DNA of 64,000 nucleotides from Pseudomonas sp. 2FG (GTDB taxonomy: Bacteria > Pseudomonadota > Gammaproteobacteria > Pseudomonadales > Pseudomonadaceae): NCBI RefSeq assembly GCF_005502935.1, contig NZ_SCMP01000008.1, positions 124,001 to 188,000 on the forward strand, in the 5' to 3' direction. Position numbers and translations under genes: made by a program. The notes beneath the pieces are model-generated. The model saw only the letters and a list, made by a program, of their open reading frames with translations, was not told the origin of the DNA and did no database searches. Shown piece by piece: positions 18,364-25,982 of this stretch; positions within the stretch are counted from its first letter, which is position 1, and every line of letters starts with the position of its first letter.

Positions 18364-18562
18364 GAGTCTGACCCAACCTACGGTCTTATTCCGCGCAATG
18401 GCCGTTATCGGCAAAGTCTTGAAACCTGACGCCAGTCGTAAAACCCAACACGGCGAGCAACTCCTCGCTACACTGGCAAAACGCCCCCGCCCGTTGCGGC
18501 GGGGCTACTCCAGCCGGACATCGCGGATGGCCGGCGTACAACTACAAGAGCCTGGAGCGAAC

Positions 18563-18808
18563 ATGTCCTTTACCCCTGAGCTGATTGCCGAACTGGAAAT
18601 TCTTGCGCTGTTCAACCTGGCCAACACCTTGGAAGGTCTCAAGGTTCATCAGACTGCCTCACCCGAGGCTGTTGCCGCCGCGCTGCGACTGCACGATAAA
18701 GGCCTGATCACCCAACCGGATGGCGGTTACCTGACCAGCCTCGGCCTGGATGCGGCAGGGCATGCACAAGGCCTGCTGACCATCCTGACGGTCGAAGAAC
18801 CCGCCTAA
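18563..18808 (+). CDS. TIGR02647 family protein
   Basis: An 81-residue protein of a gammaproteobacterial family of unknown function. It begins MSFTPELIAELEILALFNLA and ends with PDGGYLTSLGLDAAGHAQGL, both landmarks of the family. The composition suggests a small helical, possibly winged-helix-like fold. The ATG at 18563 is preceded by CTGGAGCGAAC. In P. aeruginosa a member lies between cyaA and rnk; here a broken rnk follows convergently 29 bases away, but no cyaA is found upstream. The roughly 200-base gap before it presumably holds the promoter and contains a GC-rich hairpin near 18483-18504. Confidence 0.8.
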   Translation: MSFTPELIAELEILALFNLANTLEGLKVHQTASPEAVAAALRLHDKGLITQPDGGYLTSLGLDAAGHAQGLLTILTVEEPA

Positions 18809-18837
18809 ACAGCACCCATCTCCCGTCGTCGCAGCCC

Positions 18838-19128
18838 TCAAGCTGCCGGCGACGCGGGCGCGAGGATCGACACCGTACCCTCGCTACCAGCGTCCTGCGG
18901 GTAGACCAGGGTCAGGTGATGTTCCTTGCCGTTGCCTTCGTCGCGGCAGAACACCCGCGAATTCATCGTCACCACACCCGCCGGCACTTCGTCGTGACCG
19001 ACCACCTAGGCGCGCGCCAGCTCCTGTTCCAGGGCCTTAGCGCCGGGGCCGAAATCGTCCAAGCTCTCGAGCAAACGCTCCAGGCGCTGCAAATCCAGAC
19101 GGGTGATGGTGATCGACGGTGTGCTCAT
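18838..19128 (-). pseudogene. rnk: rnk (nucleoside diphosphate kinase regulator), broken
   Basis: The frame from ATG 19126-19128 reads SITITRLDLQRLERLLESLD and continues to QELARA, then a TAG at 19006-19008 (codon 41). The same frame resumes VVGHDEVPAGVVTMNSRVFC, RDEGNGKEHHLTLVYPQDAG and SEGTVSILAPASPAA before TGA at 18838-18840. Intact Rnk is about 130-140 residues and continues after SILAP with a GreA-like C-terminal segment (ALLGLSVGQ type), which is absent here. Rnk binds RNA polymerase and affects nucleoside diphosphate kinase levels and alginate in Pseudomonas. The internal amber codon plus the missing C-terminus indicate a pseudogene. Confidence 0.85.
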
Positions 19129-19166
19129 GATGGCGGCGACTCTCCTGACGACGGACGCAGAAAAAG

Positions 19167-19194
19167 CAAAACCCCGGCCGAAGACGGGGTTTTG
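19167..19194 (-). terminator. Intrinsic terminator downstream of the DUF1289 gene
   Basis: CAAAACCCCG and CGGGGTTTTG form a stem with an 8-base loop. On the minus strand it is followed by CTTTTT, so it should terminate the cyaY-DUF1289 transcript before the rnk remnant. Confidence 0.8.
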
Positions 19195-19264
19195 ACGAAC
19201 CTCAGCTGGGCGAGGTGTAGGCCGACCGTATCACAGCCAAACAGATAAACAAGGCTGGTGGTGG

Positions 19265-19486
19265 TCAGCCCCCACTCAGCGGCGACGGACGCACACGGGT
19301 CTGTGCGACCCGGCAGATTTCCCGCCGGCGGCGGCTGTCGGCCGCCTTCCATTCGCGGATTTCCGCGAGCAGGCGACCGCAGCCGATGCAGATATCCTGC
19401 TCGTCCAGGCAACACGCGCGGCGACAGGGCGAGGCCACCAGCTCATCCGCCGCTGGCGCGGTAACGCTCACCGCTGCCGCGGCCAT
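19265..19486 (-). CDS. DUF1289 family protein (Cys-rich)
   Basis: A 73-residue protein with the compact DUF1289 cysteine signature: SPCRRACCLDEQDICIGCGR, then LLAEIREW. Four of the cysteines are spaced like a small metal- or Fe-S-binding motif, although no function is established. The ATG at 19484-19486 starts 7 bases past the cyaY stop, so the two genes are cotranscribed; proximity to the frataxin homologue CyaY is suggestive of an iron-related role but this is only inference. A basic C-terminus (DSRRRREICRVAQTRVR) follows the cysteine core. Confidence 0.85.
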   Translation of the reverse strand: MAAAAVSVTAPAADELVASPCRRACCLDEQDICIGCGRLLAEIREWKAADSRRRREICRVAQTRVRPSPLSGG

Positions 19487-19493
19487 GGCGCAA

Positions 19494-19826
19494 TCAGAGC
19501 TCTTCAAACTCAAGCGCCTCGCCCGCCTGTTCCAGAGCAATACGCGCCAACATCTCCCCCAGCAGCTCATCGCTGCTGTCGCAGATCCAGCGGTCGCTGG
19601 CCTGATCGTAATCGAAGTGGAAACCGCCCGAACGCGCCGCCACCCAGAGCTGACGAATCGGCGCCTGACGACTGAGGATTAGCTGGGTACCGTTCTCAAA
19701 GCGCACGGTAAGAATGCCCGCCGAGTTCTCCAGGTCGAGATCCAGGCCGCTGTCATCGAAAATGTCTTCCACGGCCTGCTGGGTGGCATCCACCAGATCG
19801 TGGAAGCGGGCTTCGGTCAAACTCAT
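19494..19826 (-). CDS. cyaY: CyaY, bacterial frataxin
   Basis: A 110-residue iron-binding protein that modulates iron-sulfur cluster assembly with IscS. The acidic first helix (SLTEARFHDLVDATQQAVED) holds the iron-binding face. The conserved beta-sheet segment follows: GILTVRFENGTQLILSRQAP, QLWVAARSGGFHFDY, then WICDSSDELLGEML. Length is standard (about 105-112). It lies in the lysA/dapF neighbourhood, divergent from lptM-lysA, as in other pseudomonads. The remnant of an AraC-type regulator lies between it and lptM. Confidence 0.95.
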   Translation of the reverse strand: MSLTEARFHDLVDATQQAVEDIFDDSGLDLDLENSAGILTVRFENGTQLILSRQAPIRQLWVAARSGGFHFDYDQASDRWICDSSDELLGEMLARIALEQAGEALEFEEL

Positions 19827-19949
19827 TACGCGTTACCTCGGGAAAAGGGTTGGCAGCACCCGCTCCCGGCGGGCTTGCTGCATCGGCCACGGCATGTGGG
19901 TCACAAGTGACGACGATAGTCGGCGGGACTTTGTCCGGGCCAACGTCGG

Positions 19950-20261
19950 CACGCGCGGGCTCGCTGAAACCGACCAAAAAGGCGATATCCGCCCGCGCCA
20001 ACGTCGGATCGCGCAGAGAGTGCAACACCAACTGCCGGCACGTTTCATCGACGAGCTGGCCGAATGATAACCCGGTCTCGCGCAGACGGCGCTGCAAGGT
20101 GCGCGGAGTCAACGCTAAAACCTGAGCGCGGCGGCTCATTGGCCAGGGTCGCCGGGGGCCAGCGGCGCGCCGGGCTCGACACCCTGCCGGCCCAGGTAAT
20201 CCAGCAGGCCCTGCAAATAGGCGAGCGAAACCGCGCTGGCGAGCGGTGCGGGATTCTCCAT
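19950..20261 (-). pseudogene. AraC-family transcriptional regulator, gutted remnant
   Basis: From ATG 20259-20261 the minus strand encodes ASAVSLAYLQGLLDYLGRQG and VEPGAPLAP, resembling the first 40 residues of arabinose-binding-domain AraC regulators, then stops. An overlapping frame (ATGA at about 20139) continues directly with AQVLALTPRTLQRRLRETGL and HSLRDPTLARADIAFLVGFS, which is the HTH_18 C-terminal domain up to the second helix-turn-helix. About 170-200 central residues and the last 15-30 residues (the AFRRW region) are missing. The two parts are out of frame. This is a remnant of an internally deleted regulator between cyaY and lptM. Confidence 0.75.
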
Positions 20262-20386
20262 CGAGGCGCCTTTTTAGTCCGTCATCCTAGCCGCAAGCCC
20301 CGTCGGACGGGAGCCTTGGCGCATAGGCAAGGCGTCGGGGGGCCGGTATACTCCGGCGCAATCACTGCTTTTACAAGGATTCCGCC

Positions 20387-20512
20387 ATGAAGCGGCTACT
20401 TACTGCCCTTATCGCGCTCGTCGCCGTCTCTTCGTTGCTCACCGGGTGCGGCCAGAAAGGCCCGCTGTACCTGCCAGACGAAGATCAACCCGCTGCTGAA
20501 CACACCCACTAA
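20387..20512 (+). CDS. lptM: LptM/LppL-type small lipoprotein (YifL family)
   Basis: A 41-residue lipoprotein precursor: KRLLTALIALVAVSSLLTGC followed by GQKGPLYLPDEDQPAAEHTH. The lipobox LLTGC places the lipidated cysteine at about residue 21, and CGQKGPLYLP is the invariant motif of the YifL/LptM family. LptM helps oxidative maturation of the LPS translocon protein LptD at the outer membrane; the older Pseudomonas name is lppL. It is too short for most gene finders. It is followed 9 bases later by lysA, with the AAGGAGG of the lysA ribosome binding site overlapping its stop codon. Confidence 0.93.
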   Translation: MKRLLTALIALVAVSSLLTGCGQKGPLYLPDEDQPAAEHTH

Positions 20513-20521
20513 GGAGGCGGT

Positions 20522-21769
20522 ATGCACGCCTTCAATTACCGCGCAGGTCAGCTGTTCGCGGAGGGTGTGGCGCTGTCCGCCATCGCCGAGCGCTTTGGCA
20601 CGCCGACCTATGTCTACTCACGGGCGCATATCGCCGCGCAGTACCACGCCTATGCCGATGCCTTGAACGGCGTCCCGCACCTGGTCTGCTACGCGGTAAA
20701 AGCCAACTCCAACCTCGCGGTACTGAATGTCCTGGCGCGTCTCGGCGCGGGTTTCGACATCGTCTCCCGTGGCGAGTTGGAACGCGTCCTGGCCGCCGGT
20801 GGCGAGCCGAGCAAGATCGTCTTCTCCGGCGTCGGTAAGACCCGCGACGACATGCGCCGCGCCCTGCAGGTCGGTGTGCACTGTTTCAATGTCGAATCCA
20901 CCGACGAGCTGGAGCGCCTGCAACTGGTCGCCGCCGAACTGGGCGTGCAGGCCCCGGTGTCGCTGCGGGTCAACCCGGATGTCGATGCCGGCACCCACCC
21001 GTACATTTCCACCGGTCTGAAAGAAAACAAATTCGGCATCGCCATCGCCGATGCCGAGGCCGTGTACGCCCGCGCGAATGAACTGGCGAATCTGCAGGTG
21101 ATCGGCGTCGACTGCCATATCGGCTCGCAGCTGACCAGTCTGCCGCCGTTCCTCGATGCCCTGGATCGCCTGTTGGCGCTGATCGACCGTCTGGCCGAGC
21201 GCAGCATCCGCATTCGCCATCTGGATCTCGGCGGCGGAGTCGGTGTGCGCTACAAGGATGAAACCCCGCCACTCGTCAGCGACTACATCCAGGCCGTGCG
21301 CGCGCGTACCGCCGGGCGCGATCTGGCCCTGGTGTTCGAGCCGGGCCGGTATATCGTGGCCAACGCCGGGGTGCTGTTGACCCAGGTCGAATACCTCAAG
21401 CACACCGAACACAAAGACTTCGCCATAGTCGATGCGGCGATGAACGACCTGATCCGCCCTGCGCTGTACCAGGCCTGGATGGACGTGGTCGCCGTGCAGC
21501 CGCGCGACGGCCAGAGTCGCCTGTACGACATAGTCGGGCCGATCTGCGAGACCGGCGACTTCCTCGCCAAAGGCCGCGAACTGACGCTGGCCGAAGGCGA
21601 TCTGCTGGCCGTGTGTTCGGCCGGTGCCTACGGCTTTGTCATGGGCTCCAACTACAATACCCGCGGCCGCTGCGCCGAGGTGCTGGTGGATGGCGAGCAG
21701 GCTTTCGAAGTGCGGCGCCGCGAGACCGTGCAAGAACTCTACGCCGGCGAAAGCCTGCTGCCGGAGTGA
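20522..21769 (+). CDS. lysA: Diaminopimelate decarboxylase
   Basis: A 415-residue PLP enzyme (alanine racemase-type TIM barrel) that decarboxylates meso-diaminopimelate to lysine. PLP-lysine is Lys60 in CYAVKANSN. Other conserved blocks are [17 protein letters not shown], the [12 protein letters not shown] loop, the PLP-phosphate-binding [15 protein letters not shown] and [12 protein letters not shown]. The C-terminal motif [11 protein letters not shown] provides a substrate-contacting Cys/Glu. It lies in lptM-lysA-dapF-DUF484-xerC; a perfect Shine-Dalgarno (AAGGAGG) precedes the ATG. Confidence 0.97.
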   Translation: MHAFNYRAGQLFAEGVALSAIAERFGTPTYVYSRAHIAAQYHAYADALNGVPHLVCYAVKANSNLAVLNVLARLGAGFDIVSRGELERVLAAGGEPSKIVFSGVGKTRDDMRRALQVGVHCFNVESTDELERLQLVAAELGVQAPVSLRVNPDVDAGTHPYISTGLKENKFGIAIADAEAVYARANELANLQVIGVDCHIGSQLTSLPPFLDALDRLLALIDRLAERSIRIRHLDLGGGVGVRYKDETPPLVSDYIQAVRARTAGRDLALVFEPGRYIVANAGVLLTQVEYLKHTEHKDFAIVDAAMNDLIRPALYQAWMDVVAVQPRDGQSRLYDIVGPICETGDFLAKGRELTLAEGDLLAVCSAGAYGFVMGSNYNTRGRCAEVLVDGEQAFEVRRRETVQELYAGESLLPE

Positions 21770-21774
21770 CGGTC

Positions 21775-22605
21775 ATGTTGCTGCGTTTCACCAAGATGCA
21801 CGGCCTGGGCAACGACTTCATGGTCCTCGACCTGGTCAGCCAGCACGCGCACATCCTGCCCAAGCACGCCAAACAATGGGGCGACCGCCATACCGGGGTC
21901 GGCTTCGATCAGTTGCTGCTGGTCGAGCCACCGACCAACCCGGAGGTGGATTTCCGTTACCGCATCTTCAACGCCGACGGCTCGGAAGTGGAGCAATGCG
22001 GTAACGGTGCCCGCTGCTTCGCCCGTTTCGTGCTGGACAAGCGCCTGACCATGAAGCGGGAAATCCGCGTCGAAACCTCGGCCGGGGTCATCGAACTGAA
22101 TGTCCGCACGGACGGGCAGATCAGCGTCAACATGGGCGCCCCGCGCCTGGCGCCGGCGCAGATTCCGTTCCAGGCCGACAGCCAAGCCTTGAGCTATCAG
22201 GTCGAAGTCGACGGCCAAAGCGTCGAGCTGGCCGCCGTGTCCATGGGCAACCCGCATGCGGTGTTGCGGGTGGAGGATGTCGGCAGCGCGCCGGTTCATA
22301 GCCTGGGGCCGAAGCTGGAACAGCATCCGCGCTTTCCACAGCGGGTCAATGTCGGCTTCCTCCAGGTCCTCGACCGCCAGCAAGCCAAATTGCGCGTCTG
22401 GGAGCGCGGCACCGGTGAGACGCAAGCCTGCGGTACCGGCGCCTGCGCCGCGGCGGTCGCGGCCATCAGCCAGGGCTGGATGGACTCGCCGCTGCAGATC
22501 GAGCTGCCCGGCGGTCGCCTCTCCCTCGAGTGGGCAGGGCCAGGGCAGCCGGTTATGATGACCGGACCCGCCGTCCGGGTTTACGAAGGACAGGTTCGTC
22601 TATGA
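21775..22605 (+). CDS. dapF: Diaminopimelate epimerase
   Basis: A 276-residue cofactor-independent epimerase interconverting LL- and meso-diaminopimelate for peptidoglycan and lysine synthesis. The two catalytic cysteines are Cys75 in EQCGNGARC and Cys219 in [14 protein letters not shown]. Start [20 protein letters not shown] is diagnostic. It begins 6 bases after the lysA stop. Its stop overlaps the next start (TATGA at 22601-22605), indicating coupled translation. Length is normal. Confidence 0.98.
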   Translation: MLLRFTKMHGLGNDFMVLDLVSQHAHILPKHAKQWGDRHTGVGFDQLLLVEPPTNPEVDFRYRIFNADGSEVEQCGNGARCFARFVLDKRLTMKREIRVETSAGVIELNVRTDGQISVNMGAPRLAPAQIPFQADSQALSYQVEVDGQSVELAAVSMGNPHAVLRVEDVGSAPVHSLGPKLEQHPRFPQRVNVGFLQVLDRQQAKLRVWERGTGETQACGTGACAAAVAAISQGWMDSPLQIELPGGRLSLEWAGPGQPVMMTGPAVRVYEGQVRL

Positions 22606-23303
22606 CCGACAAGCGCCAGGACCCGCCACAGCCCCTCGACTCCGAGGCGGTCGCCGCCTATCTACGTGCCCATCCGGAGTTCTTCGTCGATCATGACGAG
22701 CTGCTGCCCGAGCTGCGCATCCCGCATCAACGCGGTGAAGCGGTGTCGCTGGTCGAGCGCCAGGTCAAACTGCTGCGCGAGCGCAACATCGAGATGCGCC
22801 ATCGCCTGTCACAACTGATGGACGTGGCGCGCGACAACGACCGGCTGTTCGACAAGACCCGCCGGCTGGTGCTCGATTTGCTCGACGCGGTAAGCCTGGA
22901 AGAAGTGGTCGGCGCGGTGGAAGACAGCCTGCGCCATGAGTTCCAGGTGCCTTTCGTCAGCCTGATTCTGTTCAATGAAACGCCGCTGCCGGTCGGGCGC
23001 TGGGTCAGCAGTGCCGAGGCCCATCAAGCCATAGGCGGGCTGTTGGCCGGCGGCAAGACCATCTGTGGCGTGCTGCGCAGCCATGAACTGGCCTTCCTGT
23101 TCGGCGAAGACGAGCGCGAGAACGTCGGCTCCGCCGCCGTGGTCGCCCTGGCTTATCAAGGCCTGCATGGCGTGCTGGCGATTGGCAGCGCCGATCCGCA
23201 GCACTACAAAAGCTCCCTCGGCACACTGTTTCTCGGCTACATCGCCGAAGTCCTCGCCCGCGTCTTGCCGCGTTTCGCCACGCCGCTACGCTCGGTACGC
23301 TGA
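22602..23303 (+). CDS. DUF484 (GAF-like) family protein
   Basis: A 233-residue cytoplasmic protein between dapF and xerC, where E. coli has YigA. It starts with [20 protein letters not shown], typical of DUF484, followed by a heptad-rich helix ([20 protein letters not shown]) and a GAF-like beta domain ([34 protein letters not shown], then [14 protein letters not shown]). The function is unknown; conserved linkage with xerC invites a role in chromosome processing, but this is unproven. The start overlaps the dapF stop by four bases. Confidence 0.92.
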   Translation: MTDKRQDPPQPLDSEAVAAYLRAHPEFFVDHDELLPELRIPHQRGEAVSLVERQVKLLRERNIEMRHRLSQLMDVARDNDRLFDKTRRLVLDLLDAVSLEEVVGAVEDSLRHEFQVPFVSLILFNETPLPVGRWVSSAEAHQAIGGLLAGGKTICGVLRSHELAFLFGEDERENVGSAAVVALAYQGLHGVLAIGSADPQHYKSSLGTLFLGYIAEVLARVLPRFATPLRSVR

Positions 23304-23389
23304 GGCAATCTAGGCTGGGATAGACCGCAGGTCGCCACCAACCGGTGCACCGCACCGCCAGCGCCGGCCACTCGCAGGAGCATTCATGC

Positions 23390-24391
23390 ATGCACGCCGC
23401 TCTGGACGCCTACCTGAAACACCTGCGCAGCGAGCGGCAGATGTCGCCGCATACCCTCGCGGCCTATCGACGTGATTTGCTGAAATTGCTCGAGCTCTGC
23501 GACCAGCAGGCCATCACCGCATGGGCCCAACTCGATGTGCGCAGCCTGCGCAGCTTCATCGCCCGCCTGCATCAGCAAGGCCTGTCGGGGCGCAGCCTGG
23601 CCCGGCTGCTCTCGGCAACCCGCGGCCTCTACCAGTTCCTGATCGGCCAAGGGGTGTGCCAGCATGATCCCGCCAACGGCGTGTCCCCGCCGAAGCGCGA
23701 ACGCCGTTTGCCGCGCACGCTGGATGCCGACCGCGCCCTGCAACTGCTCGATGGCGCGGTGGAGGACGACTTTATCGCCCGTCGCGACCAGGCCATGCTC
23801 GAACTGTTTTATTCCTCCGGCTTGCGCCTGTCCGAGCTGACCGGCCTGGACCTGCAGCAACTCGATCTGGCCGACGGCCTGGTGCAGGTGCTCGGTAAAG
23901 GCGGCAAGGTCCGCGTGCTGCCGGTCGGGCGCATGGCCCGCCAGGCGCTGGAGCACTGGCTGCCGCTGCGCGCCCTGGCCAAGCCCGTGGATGGCGCGGT
24001 CTTCATCAGCCAGCAGGGCCGCCGCTTGGGCCCGCGGGCGATTCAGCTGCGGGTACGCCAAGCCGGGGTCCGCGAGCTGGGCCAGCATCTGCATCCACAC
24101 ATGCTGCGGCACTCATTCGCCAGCCATATGCTTGAGTCCTCGCAGGATCTGCGGGCGGTGCAGGAGTTGCTTGGGCATGCCGATATCGCCACCACGCAGA
24201 TCTACACCCATCTGGACTTCCAGCATCTGGCCGCGGTCTATGATGGCGCCCACCCACGGGCCAAACGCTCCAAAGCCGGACAGCACGCGAGCGTTATAAG
24301 CGAAGATGAGACAAGGCCAAAACGTGCGCGGCCGCAGAGTTCAGAAAACATAAATGAGCAGGCCGAGCCGGCTCCAACGCCGGATCAATGA
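23390..24391 (+). CDS. xerC: Tyrosine recombinase XerC, with C-terminal extension
   Basis: A 333-residue site-specific recombinase that resolves chromosome dimers at dif with XerD. The N-terminal SAM-like domain ([20 protein letters not shown]) precedes the catalytic domain with Arg in [12 protein letters not shown], the HxxR box [28 protein letters not shown] with the Tyr nucleophile, and a conserved Lys strand ([12 protein letters not shown]). ATG 23390 has AGGAG 5-9 bases upstream; the overlapping ATG at 23386 is out of frame. After the normal end near [10 protein letters not shown], about 35 charged residues ([20 protein letters not shown]) extend the protein beyond the usual 299-303. Confidence 0.95.
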   Translation: MHAALDAYLKHLRSERQMSPHTLAAYRRDLLKLLELCDQQAITAWAQLDVRSLRSFIARLHQQGLSGRSLARLLSATRGLYQFLIGQGVCQHDPANGVSPPKRERRLPRTLDADRALQLLDGAVEDDFIARRDQAMLELFYSSGLRLSELTGLDLQQLDLADGLVQVLGKGGKVRVLPVGRMARQALEHWLPLRALAKPVDGAVFISQQGRRLGPRAIQLRVRQAGVRELGQHLHPHMLRHSFASHMLESSQDLRAVQELLGHADIATTQIYTHLDFQHLAAVYDGAHPRAKRSKAGQHASVISEDETRPKRARPQSSENINEQAEPAPTPDQ

Positions 24392-24425
24392 GTCCAATAG
24401 CTCTCGTTCCACCTGAGAAGACTGA

Positions 24426-25127
24426 ATGAGCATTCAACTAGTTACCTTCGACCTCGACGACACCCTCTGGGACAACCGCCCGGTGATTGAAGGCGCGGAA
24501 GCCGCGATGCGTGACTGGCTGATACTGCACGCACCGCAGCTGGGCGGATTGCCGGTCGAGCATTTGTGGGCCATCCGCAGCAAGCTGCTGGCAGGCGAGC
24601 CGACGCTGAAGCACCGCCTGAGCGAACTGCGCCGCCGCACGCTGTTCCACGCCCTGGAAGGTGTCGGCTACCCTCACCAGGAGGCCATGGCGCTGGCCGA
24701 GGGCGCCTTCCAGGCGATGCTCCATGCCCGCCATCGCATCACCTTCTTTGCCGAGACCGTGCCGACCCTGGAGCTCCTCGCCGGCCGCTTCATCCTCGGC
24801 GTAATCACCAACGGCAACGCCGACGTGCGCCGCCTGGGCCTGGCCGACTATTTCCAGTTCGCGCTGTGCGCCGAAGAGTTGGGGGTCGGTAAACCCGATC
24901 CACGCCCGTTTCTTACCGCCTTGCAGCGCGCCGGCGTCGCCGCCAGCGCCGCCGTGCATATCGGCGATCATCCCGGTGACGACATTCAAGGTGCACGTGA
25001 GGCCGGGATGCGCGCGATCTGGTTCAACCCTGAGCGCAAGGACTGGAGTGCCGCAGAGCGCCCTGATGCCGAGATTCATAGCCTGGCCGAACTACCGGCC
25101 GTGTTGCATGGATGGACCAAGACGTAG
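24426..25127 (+). CDS. HAD-superfamily hydrolase (YigB-like)
   Basis: A 233-residue phosphatase-type protein with all four HAD motifs: motif I FDLDDTLWDN (nucleophile Asp9 and Asp11), motif II LGVITNGNADVRRLG, motif III Lys in EELGVGKPDPRPFL and motif IV HIGDHPGDDIQGA. The helical cap lies between motifs I and II. E. coli YigB in the same xerC neighbourhood dephosphorylates FMN and other small phosphates, so a flavin-nucleotide phosphatase role is possible. It begins 34 bases after xerC and ends at a bidirectional terminator shared with sutA. Confidence 0.93.
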   Translation: MSIQLVTFDLDDTLWDNRPVIEGAEAAMRDWLILHAPQLGGLPVEHLWAIRSKLLAGEPTLKHRLSELRRRTLFHALEGVGYPHQEAMALAEGAFQAMLHARHRITFFAETVPTLELLAGRFILGVITNGNADVRRLGLADYFQFALCAEELGVGKPDPRPFLTALQRAGVAASAAVHIGDHPGDDIQGAREAGMRAIWFNPERKDWSAAERPDAEIHSLAELPAVLHGWTKT

Positions 25128-25158
25128 GCTTGCGATGCCCGGGCCTGCACTCCAGAAA

Positions 25159-25188
25159 GCAAAAGCCCGCCAAACGGCGGGCTTTTGC
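25159..25188. terminator. Bidirectional intrinsic terminator (HAD gene / sutA)
   Basis: GCAAAAGCCCGCC and GGCGGGCTTTTGC form a perfect 13-base stem with a 4-base AAAC loop and A/T tracts on both arms. It lies between the convergent HAD-hydrolase gene and sutA and should stop transcription from both sides. Confidence 0.9.
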
Positions 25189-25204
25189 ATCAGCATCCGG
25201 GCAC

Positions 25205-25528
25205 TTAAATAGGCCGGCTGCCGTATTTGCTGTCCGGCTTCTTCGGCGGGTCGGCCACCACGTTCGGCTCGACTTCCTGCACCTTGCCGCCACGCGAGAG
25301 AAACTCCTGCATGGCACGCTCTAGAGCATCACGCTCCTTCTGCTTAGCCTCGATACTCGGCAGCTCTTCGATGTCGACCGCCGCCTTGGCTTTCTTGCCC
25401 GACTTGACCAGCGGCTCGCCGTCGCTATCGCCGTCATCATCGGCGCCATCATCCGCGGCAGCCAGCTCCTCGCCTTCATCCTCGGCGCCACCTTCCAGCT
25501 CGTCTTGTTCCAGGTCTTCGTCGCTCAT
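25205..25528 (-). CDS. sutA: SutA, RNA polymerase-binding transcriptional regulator
   Basis: A 107-residue, very acidic, largely disordered protein. In P. aeruginosa SutA binds RNA polymerase and boosts transcription under slow growth. The acidic N-terminal half (EDLEQDELEGGAEDEGEELA) is followed by a helix (IEELPSIEAKQKERDALERA) and a conserved C-terminal tail (GKVQEVEPNVVADPPKKPDS, then KYGSRPI), which match the family. The ATG at 25526-25528 fits homology; an upstream in-frame ATG at 25540 adds only MRLN. The gene is monocistronic with a strong terminator behind it. Confidence 0.9.
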   Translation of the reverse strand: MSDEDLEQDELEGGAEDEGEELAAADDGADDDGDSDGEPLVKSGKKAKAAVDIEELPSIEAKQKERDALERAMQEFLSRGGKVQEVEPNVVADPPKKPDSKYGSRPI

Positions 25529-25605
25529 GTTTAACCTCATGACTTGCGCAAAGCAGGTTAGTTATAGCCCAGCTCCGTCCGCTTTCGAACGTTGCCGGGA
25601 AAAAT

Positions 25606-25720
25606 TCAAAGAGCCTCGCCCTGCAAGGTGGCGAGCACTCGGCGCGAACCCGCGTGATCGCGATGCTCGCCCAGATAAATTCCTTGCCAGCGGCAGGCTC
25701 AGCTGACCGCCGGGGCTGCA
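25606..25720 (-). pseudogene. yjbQ (secondary thiamine-phosphate synthase-like) remnant
   Basis: The minus strand at 25606-25689 encodes [20 protein letters not shown] followed by TLQGEAL and a TGA, the unmistakable C-terminus of the YjbQ/UPF0047 family. Immediately upstream, in another frame, GGQLSLPL is readable. The expected junction (SLPLGTWQ) has lost about eight bases, shifting the frame. Farther upstream (25720-25850) nothing recognisable remains. P. aeruginosa has an intact yjbQ homologue (PA5286) between sutA and amtB. This is a decayed 3' end. Confidence 0.82.
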
Positions 25721-25937
25721 TTCTCGTTGCGGCTCAACGAGGCCGAGCCGCGCGGCCGTGATGCGCGCTGACCAGGCTCTGCTGCCACCTACGGATCTGC
25801 GCAGTTTCGGCGCGCATTCTAGCGCGCTGCGAGAAAAAGCAAAGAGTGCTTGTTAGAGGCTTTTGTTTATTGCCGGAGTCCCGTTATGCGGCAACCGCGG
25901 CTAGACGCGAAGGCTGCCCCCGGGCTGGCCGCAAAAA

Positions 25938-25970
25938 GCAAAATGCCCGGCACTGCCGGGCATTTTTTGC
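25938..25970 (-). terminator. Intrinsic terminator of glnK-amtB
   Basis: GCAAAATGCCCGGCA and TGCCGGGCATTTTTTGC form a GC stem flanked by A and T tracts, directly after the amtB stop at 25983. On the minus strand the stem is followed by TTTTGCTTTTTGC. Confidence 0.9.
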
Positions 25971-25982
25971 AGCGCCGAACGC

